Part shown: piece after piece, positions 26,950 through 36,283 of the stretch
Layout of the letters: every line of letters starts with the position of its first letter
Numbering within the stretch: the stretch's first letter is position 1
From: an uncultured OCS116 cluster bacterium
Lineage (GTDB): Bacteria; Pseudomonadota; Alphaproteobacteria; Rhizobiales; TMED25
Direction of reading: 5' to 3'
Assembly (NCBI GenBank): GCA_902633855.1
Contig: CACPHU010000005.1
Coordinates: 1 to 64,000, forward strand
DNA: 64,000 nt
Translations under genes and position numbers: made by a program
The notes under the pieces: generated by a model
What the model saw: the letters and a program-made list of their open reading frames with translations, nothing else
Databases searched by the model: none
Told to the model about the DNA's origin: nothing

Positions 26950-27270
26950 ATGGATTTTTCAGAGATAATGAAACAAGCCAGCAAAATTCAAGATCAGATG
27001 AAATCAGCGAAAGAAGAACTGAAAAATATTGAAACTGAAGGAACTTCAGGCGGTGGACTTGTGAAGGTAACCATTAACGGCGATCATGAACTAAAAAAAA
27101 TCGATATTGATCCATCTATTTTAGTTGCAAGCGAGAAGGAAATAATAGAAGACCTAATAATAGCAGCGTTCACCGATGCAAAATCGAAAATTAATAGTGA
27201 AATTGCAAAAAAAATGAAAGATATAACAGGTGGCCTTCCGATTCCTCCAGGATTTAATATTGGTTTTTAA
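26950..27270 (+). CDS. ybaB: YbaB/EbfC family nucleoid-associated protein
   Basis: A 106-residue protein with the family pattern: N-terminal helix MDFSEIMKQASKIQDQMKSA, GTSGGGLVKVTINGDHELKKIDIDPS, and C-terminal helix with KKMKDITGGLPIPPGF. Homodimers bind DNA with tweezer-like helices and influence nucleoid structure and gene expression. Its ATG directly follows the dnaX stop (TGAATG), and recR follows within three bases, so the three are translated in tandem. Confidence 0.93.
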   Translation: MDFSEIMKQASKIQDQMKSAKEELKNIETEGTSGGGLVKVTINGDHELKKIDIDPSILVASEKEIIEDLIIAAFTDAKSKINSEIAKKMKDITGGLPIPPGFNIGF

Positions 27271-27273
27271 TTG

Positions 27274-27879
27274 ATGAATTTCGACGACAAAAATGAGATA
27301 AATAATTTCATAAAGCTCTTATCAAAATTACCTGGGCTTGGACCAAGATCAGGGAGAAGGGCAGCTCTCGCAATTATTAAACAAAAAGAGAAACTGCTAA
27401 TTCCTCTAAAAGATGCCTTTAACGATATTAGCGAGAAGATTGTTGTTTGCGAAATTTGTAATAATATTGATCTTAAATCGCCATGTGCAATATGCAGTAA
27501 TCAAAATAAAGATATGAATATTATTTGTGTAGTAGAAGAAATTTCTGATCTGTGGGCGATTGAAAGAGCTGCTGTTTTTAAAGGATATTATCATATTCTC
27601 GGCGGAGTACTAAACGCACTAGATGGGGTTGGTCCTGACCAATTAAATATCGAAAAATTAGGCCAAAGAATAAAGCAAAACAAAGTTCAAGAGATAATTT
27701 TGGCATTAAGCGCTACAATAGATGGACAAACAACACTTCATTTTCTGATAGATTATTTAGAAGATTTTAATGTTAAAGTCACAAAGCTCGCTCATGGAAT
27801 TCCAATTGGCGGAGAGTTAGATTATTTAGATGATGGTACGCTTACCCAAGCAATATTGTCACGTACCGCAGCGGACTAG
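27274..27879 (+). CDS. recR: Recombination protein RecR
   Basis: About 201 residues. A helix-hairpin-helix (LSKLPGLGPRSGRRAA) starts the protein, then a four-Cys zinc finger (CEICNNIDLKSPCAIC), and a Toprim domain with VVEEISDLWAIERAAVFKGYYHILGG. With RecO and RecF it loads RecA on gapped DNA. ATG 27274 is preferred over TTG 27271. The stop overlaps the convergent rmuC stop by four bases. Confidence 0.95.
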   Translation: MNFDDKNEINNFIKLLSKLPGLGPRSGRRAALAIIKQKEKLLIPLKDAFNDISEKIVVCEICNNIDLKSPCAICSNQNKDMNIICVVEEISDLWAIERAAVFKGYYHILGGVLNALDGVGPDQLNIEKLGQRIKQNKVQEIILALSATIDGQTTLHFLIDYLEDFNVKVTKLAHGIPIGGELDYLDDGTLTQAILSRTAAD

Positions 27880-28958
27880 TCGTTTGACTCATTAAAAATC
27901 CTTTTGGGATCTGGTGTTTGTTCTAGGACGTTCAGCTTTCTTCCACTTGTAGCAATCTTCTTTGATGATACCGTAATTTTCTCTATATCCTGACTTGCCA
28001 AATTGAAATGTTTTTGTAAATCCTGAACTCTGCTATTCAGTCTTTCAATATCTATCAAAACATTGCCAACTTCTGTCTTTATTATACCAAGTTGTTTTTG
28101 CATTTGAGCGTCACGTATTAATGTCTGAAGTGTTTGAACAGTTAGCATTAGAGTATTTGGTGAAACTATCGTAATTCCTGATCTATAAGATTTTTGAATT
28201 AAATCACCGAAACTCTCATAGAGATCTGCATATACCGACTCAGATGGAATAAACATGATCAACGGTTCCCGAACCTCACCGGGTATTTTATATTTCTCAG
28301 CTATATCATTTACATGTTTTGATACATCAACTTTAATCTTTGCGGATGCTTTTTTCTTATCTTCAGTTGTTTTTGATGATCTCAATTCATCAAAACTCTC
28401 CAGAGGAAATTTTGAGTCAATGACAACCAATTCGTCCGAATTTGGCATGCGAATTATACAATCGGGTCTTTTCGAATTTGATAGGGTATACTGAAAAGAG
28501 TAAAGAGCACTTGGGAGTGAGTCTGCAATTATCGATTCCATCCTTGCCTGCCCGAAAGCGCCTCTTTGTTGTTTATTTGAGAGTATGCCTTGAAGGTCTA
28601 TAACATTATTCGACAAATCTGTGATGTTTTTTTGTGCATTATCAATTACTGCGAGACGTTCAGATAATTTTGTTAAATCCTCATGTGTCTTCTCTCGACT
28701 TTGTTTGAGCTCCTCTTGAACTTTCTCGTTAATTTTATCTTTCACCTCATTGATTGAATTATTAAGTCTGTCATGATTTCCATTGAACAAATCAGTCAGA
28801 GTTCTAATCTTCAGATCTAATTCATTATTTTGTTTGATTAATTCACTAATCTCAGTTTCAGGGCTATTATGACTCCTTTTATTTTGAAAGAGCATCACAT
28901 AGAGTACTATCAAAAAAATGGTAAGCAGAAGTAGTGCGATTATTATGATTTCAGTCAT
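27876..28958 (-). CDS. rmuC: DNA recombination protein RmuC homologue
   Basis: A 360-residue protein: an N-terminal membrane segment (IIIIALLLLTIFLIVLYVML), a coiled coil over roughly residues 35-125 rich in Glu/Lys, then the RmuC nuclease-like domain with GAFGQARMESIIADSLP, RPDCIIRMPNSDELVVIDSKFPLESF, and IMFIPSESVYADLYE. RmuC limits inversions at short inverted repeats in E. coli and has a PD-(D/E)XK-like core. It is shorter than the E. coli protein (475) because of a reduced coil. Convergent with recR. Confidence 0.92.
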   Translation of the reverse strand: MTEIIIIALLLLTIFLIVLYVMLFQNKRSHNSPETEISELIKQNNELDLKIRTLTDLFNGNHDRLNNSINEVKDKINEKVQEELKQSREKTHEDLTKLSERLAVIDNAQKNITDLSNNVIDLQGILSNKQQRGAFGQARMESIIADSLPSALYSFQYTLSNSKRPDCIIRMPNSDELVVIDSKFPLESFDELRSSKTTEDKKKASAKIKVDVSKHVNDIAEKYKIPGEVREPLIMFIPSESVYADLYESFGDLIQKSYRSGITIVSPNTLMLTVQTLQTLIRDAQMQKQLGIIKTEVGNVLIDIERLNSRVQDLQKHFNLASQDIEKITVSSKKIATSGRKLNVLEQTPDPKRIFNESND

Positions 28959-29037
28959 CTTCTAAATTATATTGATATTATTTTTACATTTTAATATGTT
29001 TTGCATTAAAATACTAATTTTATGTGCAGAGTAAAAT

Positions 29038-29550
29038 ATGATTTATCCAATTATAACTATTCCGGACAAAGTGCTACGAAAAAAGTCCGATGCAGTTGAT
29101 AAAGTAGATGGCGAAATCTTGTCAATATTAGAAAATATGGCAGAAACCATGTATGCAGCGCCTGGAATTGGGCTAGCTGCTATACAAGTTGGTATCACTA
29201 AAAGATTGGTTGTTATAGATTGCGAGCATAGTGAGGAGAAAAAAAAGAGCCCTCTCTATATGGCAAACCCTGAAATTGTGTGGACATCACGCGAATTGTC
29301 TGTTTACAAGGAGGGCTGTCTTTCAATACCTGAGTTTTATGAAGAAATTGAGAGACCATCCGAATGTCGGGTCAAGTATCTCGATAAAAAAAATAAGGTA
29401 AAATTCTTGGATTGTGATGGGCTTCTTGCGACATGCGTCCAGCATGAGATAGATCATTTAGACGGGAAATTATTTATTGACTACCTCTCCCGTCTAAAAA
29501 GAACATCTATCGAAAAAAAATTTATCAAACAATATAAGCAAAAGGCTTAA
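29038..29550 (+). CDS. def: Peptide deformylase
   Basis: A 170-residue metalloenzyme that removes the formyl group from new proteins. All three motifs are present: GIGLAAIQVG, EGCLSIP (Cys metal ligand) and QHEIDHLDG (two His ligands and catalytic Glu). The start follows AGAGTAAAAT, a modest ribosome site. It is in operon with fmt (10-base gap) and truA (9 bases), so formylation and deformylation enzymes are made together. Confidence 0.97.
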   Translation: MIYPIITIPDKVLRKKSDAVDKVDGEILSILENMAETMYAAPGIGLAAIQVGITKRLVVIDCEHSEEKKKSPLYMANPEIVWTSRELSVYKEGCLSIPEFYEEIERPSECRVKYLDKKNKVKFLDCDGLLATCVQHEIDHLDGKLFIDYLSRLKRTSIEKKFIKQYKQKA

Positions 29551-29560
29551 GAACGATTAT

Positions 29561-30499
29561 ATGAACATTATTTTTATGAGCTCTTCAGAATTTGGGCTAC
29601 CTGCTTTGAAAAAGCTTGTTGAGTCGCAAAATAAAATTTCATCAGTTTACACACAGCCACCAAAAAAATCTGGCAGAGGTCTGAAGATGAATAAGTCTGT
29701 AATTCATCAATTTGCCTTGCAAAATAATCTGTGTGTTAGAACGCCAACAAACTTAGAGATACAGACTGAAATAGATTTTTTAAAAAAATCAAATCCTGAT
29801 CTTGGTATTGTAGTATCTTACGGATTGATAATACCAACCGAGATATTGGAGATCCCTAGATTTGGTTTTTTAAATATCCACCCATCTCTTCTACCAAGGT
29901 GGAGGGGTGCTGCACCAATACAGAGAGCAATAATGAACGGGGATGAGAAAACAGGTGTAAATATAATGAAACTTGACGATGGATTGGACACAGGGGATAT
30001 TTGCAAGAAAATTGAAATTGAAATTAAGACGACGGATAATAATGAGTCACTATCACTTAAATTATCAAAATTAGGCGCTGAAGTTTTGATGCAAGCAGTC
30101 ATTGAGCTCCAAGATGGAAACTTAAATTTCACAAGACAAGATAATAGAAATATAACCTATGCAAAAAAAATTGATAAAAAAGAAACAGAATTAGATTTCA
30201 ACTGTGCAGCCAAGGAGATACATAACAAAATAAGAGGCTTGAGCCCGCATCCCGGAGCATGGTTTAAATATATTGATGAGTCTAATAATTTTAGGGTACG
30301 AATAATCCAGGCAGAAATTTTGGAAGGGCATGGTAAACCTGGCGAAGTAATCGATGATGAACTGTCTATAGCTTGTGGTGTTAATGCCATCAAACCAATA
30401 TTAATACAAAAAGAGGGGAAAAAGCCAATGCACATTAAGGACTTCCTTCTTGGAACAAAAATACCAAAGGGGATCATACTCAATAAATCGGTGATATAA
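29561..30499 (+). CDS. fmt: Methionyl-tRNA formyltransferase
   Basis: A 312-residue enzyme that formylates initiator Met-tRNA. The N-terminal Rossmann-like domain shows IIFMSSSEFGLPALKKL, and the catalytic and folate motif is NIHPSLLPRWRGAAPIQRAI, with Asn-His and later Asp in MKLDDGLDTGDI. The C-terminal OB-like tRNA-binding domain spans from about residue 205 (IHNKIRGLSPHPGAWF). Standard length; middle gene of def-fmt-truA. Confidence 0.97.
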   Translation: MNIIFMSSSEFGLPALKKLVESQNKISSVYTQPPKKSGRGLKMNKSVIHQFALQNNLCVRTPTNLEIQTEIDFLKKSNPDLGIVVSYGLIIPTEILEIPRFGFLNIHPSLLPRWRGAAPIQRAIMNGDEKTGVNIMKLDDGLDTGDICKKIEIEIKTTDNNESLSLKLSKLGAEVLMQAVIELQDGNLNFTRQDNRNITYAKKIDKKETELDFNCAAKEIHNKIRGLSPHPGAWFKYIDESNNFRVRIIQAEILEGHGKPGEVIDDELSIACGVNAIKPILIQKEGKKPMHIKDFLLGTKIPKGIILNKSVI

Positions 30500-30508
30500 A
30501 TTAAAAAA

Positions 30509-31252
30509 ATGAGATATAAACTTACAATCGAATATGATGGTACAGATTATTCAGGCTGGCAAAAGCAAGATAATTCTTCGTCAATTCAAGAGCATATTGA
30601 AATTGCAATTGAAAAATTTTGTGGTGAGAAATCAGGTGTATCTGGTGCAGGCAGGACGGATGCGGGTGTCCATGCATCGGAACAAGTTGCTCATCTCGAT
30701 CTTGATCAGGATCGCGACGCTGATCAAATACGAAAAGGTATTAATTTTTATCTGAAAAATGAAAAAATCAGTGTTTTAGATGTTGAGAGAGTTCCTGATG
30801 ACTTTGATGCCAGATTCTCAGCAATGATGAGACACTACAGATATAAAATAATGAACCGCCAGAGCCCACTTACCTACCACAGCAATACACACGCACATGT
30901 AAAGCAAAGCTTGGATATTACATTAATGCAGCAGGCTGCAGATTATTTCATTGGCAAACATGATTTTACCACTTTCAGATCGGCTGGATGCCAATCAAAA
31001 TCGCCAATTAAGTCGATTGAAAAAATTTTAATTACAAAGCAGAGAGATAAAATCTATGTTGATTTTACAGCTAAATCTTTTTTACATACTCAAGTAAGAT
31101 CGATTATGGGCTGCATACTCAAAGTTGGTACAGGGTCGTGGGATCTGTCAATGATACCTGATGTTATTGCTGCGAAAGATCGAACAAAATGTGCAACACT
31201 CGCTCCATCTTGCGGTTTGTATCTTAAAAAGATTGATTACGGTTCTATTTAA
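30509..31252 (+). CDS. truA: tRNA pseudouridine(38-40) synthase
   Basis: A 247-residue synthase modifying the anticodon stem-loop at positions 38-40. The catalytic Asp lies in SGAGRTDAGVHASEQVAHLD; other motifs are RYKLTIEYDGTDYSGWQKQ at the N-terminus and FTTFRSAGCQ and FLHTQVRSIMGCILKVG near the end. Final gene of the def-fmt-truA operon, ending four bases from convergent dapE. Confidence 0.96.
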   Translation: MRYKLTIEYDGTDYSGWQKQDNSSSIQEHIEIAIEKFCGEKSGVSGAGRTDAGVHASEQVAHLDLDQDRDADQIRKGINFYLKNEKISVLDVERVPDDFDARFSAMMRHYRYKIMNRQSPLTYHSNTHAHVKQSLDITLMQQAADYFIGKHDFTTFRSAGCQSKSPIKSIEKILITKQRDKIYVDFTAKSFLHTQVRSIMGCILKVGTGSWDLSMIPDVIAAKDRTKCATLAPSCGLYLKKIDYGSI

Positions 31253-31256
31253 AGAT

Positions 31257-32414
31257 TTACAGGTTAAAATAATTATCAATTAATTCTAAATAAATCTCTG
31301 TCAGGAGAAAAAAATCATCTATTCTTATTTTTTCGTCTACCTGATGCATTGTTCTACCAACAAGCCCAAACTCTACTACTGGACAATATTTTGCAATGAA
31401 ACGACCGTCTGATGTCCCACCGAAAGTGCTTAGTTTGGCATCTATGTTAGTTTTATTATATATAGCCTTTTGAAGTAAATCAGCTAATTTCCCACTCCCA
31501 GTATAATAAACATCTGCTACTGAAATTTTTCTCAAATCAAAGGTAATTTCTGCTTCATCCAGAACTGATGAAAGCCTATCCTTTATGCACTCCATCAAAG
31601 ATTTTTCATTCCATAAATCATTAAACCGAACGTTAAGAGATATGTAAACTAATTCAGGAATGATGTTATGAGTTGGGTTATTTACATCGATGGATGTAAT
31701 CTCAATATTAGTTGGTAGAAAATGCTCAGATCCTTCATCTAACTGTCCAGTAATTTTTGATAACGCCTTTATAGCATGTGTTATGGGATTATTTGCTTTT
31801 TCTGGATATGCAACATGGCCTTGCTTTCCAATAATTCTTAAATCACACGATAAACTGCCCCTTCGCCCAATTTTAATATTGTCTCCAATCAACTCTTTAT
31901 TTGTTGGTTCAGTAACAATGCAGTCATTAATTTTTATTCCTTGATCATTGACCCACTTGATGAGGGGTTCGGTTCCATTTATTGCAACTCCCTCCTCGTC
32001 ACCAGTTAACATATAACTCAGCGTACCTTTGGAGTCCATTCTCTCATAATAATTAATTCCCGCGACTATGGATGCAATCACCGCTCCTTTCATGTCTTCT
32101 GCGCCACGAGCATATATGATTCCCTCTTCAATATGCCCTGAAAAAGGTGGGTACTTCCAACTATTTAGTTCGCCTGGGGGAACAACATCTACATGTCCTG
32201 CAAAATTGAGATGCGGACCCCCAGAGCCAATAATTGCAAACATATTTTCTACTTCCATTGTATCAACAGAGCCAAATTTCACTCTATGTATTTCAAAATT
32301 ATATTTTTTGAAAAGTTTTTCTAAAAAATCAAATGACTTTTTAGCATCAGGAGTAACACTCTCAATCCTTAGAAAATCTTGTAATATGTTTTGCGCTTCG
32401 ACTTGATTTATCAT
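31257..32414 (-). CDS. dapE: Succinyl-diaminopimelate desuccinylase
   Basis: A 385-residue M20 zinc hydrolase acting on N-succinyl-LL-diaminopimelate in lysine and cell-wall synthesis. Zinc ligand motifs are NFAGHVDVVPPG, YARGAEDMKGAV and MLTGDEEG; the C-terminal ligand His is in VGRTMHQVDE. The dimerisation lid domain occupies about residues 180-290. dapD is 24 bases upstream on the same strand, giving two steps of the succinylase branch together. Confidence 0.95.
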   Translation of the reverse strand: MINQVEAQNILQDFLRIESVTPDAKKSFDFLEKLFKKYNFEIHRVKFGSVDTMEVENMFAIIGSGGPHLNFAGHVDVVPPGELNSWKYPPFSGHIEEGIIYARGAEDMKGAVIASIVAGINYYERMDSKGTLSYMLTGDEEGVAINGTEPLIKWVNDQGIKINDCIVTEPTNKELIGDNIKIGRRGSLSCDLRIIGKQGHVAYPEKANNPITHAIKALSKITGQLDEGSEHFLPTNIEITSIDVNNPTHNIIPELVYISLNVRFNDLWNEKSLMECIKDRLSSVLDEAEITFDLRKISVADVYYTGSGKLADLLQKAIYNKTNIDAKLSTFGGTSDGRFIAKYCPVVEFGLVGRTMHQVDEKIRIDDFFLLTEIYLELIDNYFNL

Positions 32415-32438
32415 GAATATACTTTTTTTAAAAAAAAT

Positions 32439-33257
32439 TTATGGCCTTAATAACTCATTGATCGATGTTTTTAATCGAGTTTTCTCATCGACTCTTTTAA
32501 CAATTACTGCACAATAAAGTCCCAAACCGTCGTCCTTCATCTTTTCACTAGGTAACGTTCCAGGAACTACTACAGAATAAGATGGAACTTTACCATAATA
32601 AATATCCCCAGTATCTCTATCGACTATCTTCGTTGAGCCTCCAATAAAGACCCCCATAGAAATTACCGATCCTTCTTCGACCAATACGCCTTCAGCAATT
32701 TCTGATCTAGCTCCAATAAAGCAATTATCTTCTATTATTACCGGATTAGCTTGAAGTGGCTCAAGCACGCCACCAATGCCTACACCTCCACTTATATGAC
32801 AATTTTCTCCTATTTGTGCACACGATCCAATTGTAGACCAAGTATCAATCATTGTACCTTGATCCACATAAGCACCCACATTGATAAATGAGGGCATAAT
32901 AATACAATCTTTTGCTACAAAAGCAGATTTTCTGATCACAGCATTTGGAACATTACGGAATCCTGCCAAGTTATACTTATCTTCATCCCAATCTGCAGTC
33001 TTACCAGCGACTTTATCGAACCAAGTTGCGTATGGGCCACTTAGAGTTGAATTACTTTTTGTCCTGAAACTGAGTAATATGGCTTTCTTAATCCATTGAT
33101 TAACAACCCAATTTCCGTTGATCTTTTCGCAGACTCTGAGTGCCCCTGAGTCCAATTGTTCAAGAACGTCATCGACAATAATACTGACTTCTTCAATATT
33201 AGTAGATGAATTATTATCGAAAACATCATTAATTATCTGTTCGTAATTATTACTCAT
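32439..33257 (-). CDS. dapD: Tetrahydrodipicolinate N-succinyltransferase
   Basis: A 272-residue left-handed beta-helix enzyme that succinylates tetrahydrodipicolinate using succinyl-CoA. The N-terminal helical domain is followed by hexapeptide repeats ([41 protein letters not shown]), with the metal- and substrate-binding GARSEIAEG segment. Upstream neighbour of dapE, in one transcript with the PEP-mutase-family gene 12 bases before it. Confidence 0.95.
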   Translation of the reverse strand: MSNNYEQIINDVFDNNSSTNIEEVSIIVDDVLEQLDSGALRVCEKINGNWVVNQWIKKAILLSFRTKSNSTLSGPYATWFDKVAGKTADWDEDKYNLAGFRNVPNAVIRKSAFVAKDCIIMPSFINVGAYVDQGTMIDTWSTIGSCAQIGENCHISGGVGIGGVLEPLQANPVIIEDNCFIGARSEIAEGVLVEEGSVISMGVFIGGSTKIVDRDTGDIYYGKVPSYSVVVPGTLPSEKMKDDGLGLYCAVIVKRVDEKTRLKTSINELLRP

Positions 33258-33269
33258 TTTTCGTTATTC

Positions 33270-34124
33270 TCAACCTTTCATATATTTATCGATCAAATTT
33301 GAATATATTTCCTCATTGGATAATTCACTTAATTTATCCATATCTATATTATAATCACCAAAATTACCAGTTTCGAACAATCTTTGCATCGCATCTTTAT
33401 AAGCTTGCATCGCAATGAAATATGCTTTGTGACCTGGCAGACTAATAGAAATACCTAAGTCGGCAAGCTCATCTAGGGACATTTCAGTTGAATTATTACC
33501 AAGAATTATTGGTACTTTGTGATGATTTGATATTTCATAAATATGATTTCGTGTATCGATATTAACATAGAAAATTGCATCCGCGCCTTCTGACTCATAA
33601 GCCTTACCTCTTTCAATCATATCTTGAAAACCAGTGTATGCGTAACAGCCTGTTCTCGCTATTATACAAGTACTCGTGTTTTCTCTCGAATCTACAGCCA
33701 TTTTTATTTTTTTTGAAGCTTCTTTTATATCTAAAAAATCTGATTTTTTTAAGGCACCAAATTTAATTGGAAGATCCGTATCTTCTATGCTTATTCCGGA
33801 AGCCCCTGCATCTTCAAGGCTCTCAACTGCTCGTTTTACATTCAATGCGTTCCCATAGCCATTGTCGGCATCAACGATTAATGGTATCTCTGTATTTTTG
33901 GCAATTCTTCTCACGGTATCAGTGAGCTCCGACAATGTTAGCAGCATAAGATCCGGCTCGGATAAATAATCAAGTGCTACAATCTTACCTGGTATTATAC
34001 CCAATTTAAATCCAACATCACCGGCAAGCCTTGCTGATAATGGATTAAAAATTGTTGCAGGATTGTAGCAATTACCATCAATTAGTAACTCTCTTAACCT
34101 GGTGCTTAAATTTGTACTTATCAT
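33270..34124 (-). CDS. Isocitrate lyase/PEP mutase family protein
   Basis: A 284-residue (alpha/beta)8-barrel lyase. Metal-binding positions appear as VDADNGYGNALNVKRAVE and the conserved GASGISIEDTDLPIKFG, with a further Arg/Asp-containing segment IIARTGCYAYTGFQDMIERGKAY. The KKCGH loop of isocitrate lyase and 2-methylisocitrate lyase is missing, pointing to the oxaloacetate decarboxylase or 2,3-dimethylmalate-lyase type. Upstream of dapD by 12 bases. Cleavage of a 2-hydroxy or 2-oxo dicarboxylate is the likely chemistry; substrate unknown. Confidence 0.82.
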   Translation of the reverse strand: MISTNLSTRLRELLIDGNCYNPATIFNPLSARLAGDVGFKLGIIPGKIVALDYLSEPDLMLLTLSELTDTVRRIAKNTEIPLIVDADNGYGNALNVKRAVESLEDAGASGISIEDTDLPIKFGALKKSDFLDIKEASKKIKMAVDSRENTSTCIIARTGCYAYTGFQDMIERGKAYESEGADAIFYVNIDTRNHIYEISNHHKVPIILGNNSTEMSLDELADLGISISLPGHKAYFIAMQAYKDAMQRLFETGNFGDYNIDMDKLSELSNEEIYSNLIDKYMKG

Positions 34125-34215
34125 AAAATTTCTCTGAGTATACTTATTTATGTGATATTTGTAAGCTTTTAAACTGTTACTATCCTGTCAAATTTACACA
34201 TCATTATTTTGTAAA

Positions 34216-34614
34216 CTAAAGTGGCTTCCAATCATCTTTTTTTGCTTCCCAACTATCAAAAATTTCTTGCGCTGCTTTTAAAGCATGATTAGTTTTTGGG
34301 AATCCAATATATGGCGAACACTGCAGAATGACCTCGATAAGCTCGTCTTTATTTGCACCCCTATTTAATGCTCCCCTAACATGTAGCCCAACCTCGTGAG
34401 GCAAATCAAGAGCGGCGGCTGCAGCCATAACTATCATTTCCCTTGTTTTTAGATCAAGATTTGGCCTGTCCCAAACCGTACCAAAACAATACTCATGAAT
34501 GGCATCAGCATGCGTAGGACAAATTTTATATAGGTCATCCCAGCGTTCTAAACCTTCCTTGCCAAAAGCTTCATCACGAATCTTTTTTCCTTTTTCCCAT
34601 TTTTGACTATTCAT
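34216..34614 (-). CDS. Carboxymuconolactone decarboxylase family protein
   Basis: A 132-residue PcaC-like protein. It shows the family centre REMIVMAAAAALDLPHEVGLHVRGALNRGANKDELIEVILQ, including the His in LHVRGA that is important in PcaC, and the ending YIGFPKTNHALKAAQE. It differs clearly from the CMD protein at 1421. It follows the P1 peptidase gene by four bases on the same strand, so the two are probably co-transcribed. No other protocatechuate genes are seen. Confidence 0.83.
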   Translation of the reverse strand: MNSQKWEKGKKIRDEAFGKEGLERWDDLYKICPTHADAIHEYCFGTVWDRPNLDLKTREMIVMAAAAALDLPHEVGLHVRGALNRGANKDELIEVILQCSPYIGFPKTNHALKAAQEIFDSWEAKKDDWKPL

Positions 34615-34618
34615 AATA

Positions 34619-35668
34619 TTACTCCTTTTTTGTTACTAAATTTTTGACGGTTTTTAACCCTTTTATACCTTTTGCACTATAAACAGCTCTTCCTATTGCT
34701 CTAGTTAGAGTATCTGAGGCGGCAGAACAAATAAATGAAAAATTATACTCTTTTTTATAATAATTTCTCTTACAACTTGAGATTGCAAATATTATATCAC
34801 CATCTAAACTTGTTCCAGCTGGCCTAATTGCCCTGCTCAATCCGGAAGTACTCATTTTTGCAAGGTTATATAATTCTAACTTATTCAAATCTAAATTTGT
34901 TGCAATAACGGAAATAGTTGTATTTTGCCTATCTTTCGGTCGCTTATCCAGCTTTGTCGTCTCAGATATATCCAGTTGACACTGATAATGTTCAAAATCT
35001 CGAAAATTTTTTCTCAAATTATTTCCCATTTCACCGCCTAACTCATAAATACTGGAATATAGGAGTCTAGTTCCAGGGATTACCGCAGAACCAACTGAAT
35101 TTACAATGGTAATGGCTCCTATAATTATGTCATCACTAATTTTTGTGGAGGCGCTGCCAAGGCCACCTTTGTGAGTACCAGCCACAGCACCAATACCAGC
35201 GCCAAAATTACCAAGTGAGAAGTCTTTGCTTGAGTTTAAATATGCCTCATGGGATAGGTTTTTATATACTAAGGAGCTTATTGCAGAATAATTTTTTGTA
35301 GTTAGGTCATAAATACCGGCGCATGGCACTATTGGTATTGAAATATCTGTATCTTTTATTTTGAAGCCTCTATTTTCTTGCTTCAAAATATCAACATACT
35401 CCGCACCGGAGGCTAAGCCAAAAACAGATCCACCGCTTAATGAGATACCATCAATAAACTCAACGGTGTTATTTGGCTGTAATAATTCAACCTCACGAGA
35501 TGCCGGTGCGCTGCCAAAGGTATAAGCTGACGCGCGATATTTGTGATTAAGTTTTAGAAATGTGAGTCCTGTATTAAGTTTAATATTCTCTGCATTACCA
35601 ACTTTTATTCCCTCAACATCTGAAATAAGATTTTTTTTACCAGCAGTTATGTTAATTTTTTTTTGCAT
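34619..35668 (-). CDS. P1 family (S58, DmpA-like) peptidase
   Basis: A 349-residue N-terminal-nucleophile hydrolase of the L-aminopeptidase/D-esterase family. Motifs: ISDVEGIKVGNAE, the Ser-rich GISLSGGSVFGLASGAEYV, GNFGAGIGAVAGTHKGGLGSAS, and VNSVGSAVIPG. Self-cleavage likely occurs at the Asn-Thr in RQNTTISVIATN, making Thr the nucleophile; this is inferred from family behaviour. Unlike the shortest relatives it keeps a long C-terminal part. Substrates may be amides, beta-peptides or D-amino acid esters. Confidence 0.85.
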   Translation of the reverse strand: MQKKINITAGKKNLISDVEGIKVGNAENIKLNTGLTFLKLNHKYRASAYTFGSAPASREVELLQPNNTVEFIDGISLSGGSVFGLASGAEYVDILKQENRGFKIKDTDISIPIVPCAGIYDLTTKNYSAISSLVYKNLSHEAYLNSSKDFSLGNFGAGIGAVAGTHKGGLGSASTKISDDIIIGAITIVNSVGSAVIPGTRLLYSSIYELGGEMGNNLRKNFRDFEHYQCQLDISETTKLDKRPKDRQNTTISVIATNLDLNKLELYNLAKMSTSGLSRAIRPAGTSLDGDIIFAISSCKRNYYKKEYNFSFICSAASDTLTRAIGRAVYSAKGIKGLKTVKNLVTKKE

Positions 35669-35794
35669 ATTGATATCTGGAAATCTAGATTATAATAATT
35701 TAATCTTGATTATTATAAAATAAATATATTTTTTGTTTATGTTTTATATTTATTATTGTATAGATATCTAAATTTATAGTTTGGAGTAAATGAA

Positions 35795-35929
35795 GTGAAA
35801 CGTACTTATCAACCAAGCGTCCTCGTTAGAAAAAGAAGACATGGTTTTAGGGCAAGAAAATCAACAAACGGAGGGTTGAAAGTGCTAAACCGCAGACGTT
35901 CAAAGGGGAGAAAACGTCTTTCCGCATAA
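35795..35929 (+). CDS. rpmH: 50S ribosomal protein L34
   Basis: A 44-residue protein absent from the track because of its size: starts [20 protein letters not shown] and ends GRKRLSA, standard L34. The start is GTG 35795; the nearby ATG 35790 runs into TGA. GGAG lies 9 bases before the GTG. Classical partner of rnpA, 23 bases upstream of it. Very A/T-rich upstream DNA must contain the promoter. Confidence 0.97.
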   Translation: MKRTYQPSVLVRKRRHGFRARKSTNGGLKVLNRRRSKGRKRLSA

Positions 35930-35952
35930 TTCTGTAATTACAATTGTCTCTA

Positions 35953-36276
35953 ATGGAAGTTTTAAAAAAAAGGAATGAGTTTAAACTTGCTTCAAGTGGC
36001 AAGAAATTTGTGACGCCATCATTTATCTTTTTAGAGCACAATCTTGAAGACAAAATGCACTCAAGCCCAAAGATTGGATATACTGCCTCTAAGAAAATCG
36101 GAACATCTGTTCATAGAAATAAGGCGAAAAGAAGGATGCGATCTGTCATCTCTGATGTTTTCATCAATTATGCAAAGCAAGATACGAATTATGTGATGAT
36201 AGCACGAAAAGCAATTCTGGATTACCCCTATGAGTCACTTAAAAGTGACTTGGAAAGTTTATGTAAAAAAATCTGA
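35953..36276 (+). CDS. rnpA: Ribonuclease P protein component
   Basis: About 107 residues from ATG 35953 (TTG 35944 would add three). The family pattern is present: LKKRNEFKLASSGKKF, IGYTASKKIGTSVHRNKAKRRMRSV with the RNR-type RNA-binding motif. It assists the RNase P RNA in tRNA 5' processing. yidD, which normally overlaps rnpA and precedes yidC, is missing; yidC starts 7 bases after the stop. Confidence 0.95.
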   Translation: MEVLKKRNEFKLASSGKKFVTPSFIFLEHNLEDKMHSSPKIGYTASKKIGTSVHRNKAKRRMRSVISDVFINYAKQDTNYVMIARKAILDYPYESLKSDLESLCKKI

Positions 36277-36283
36277 TAATGCA

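Noticed and set aside
34125-34215. 91-base gap between the lyase gene and the CMD gene
   Set aside because: No ORF, tRNA or hairpin was seen; probably holds the lyase promoter.
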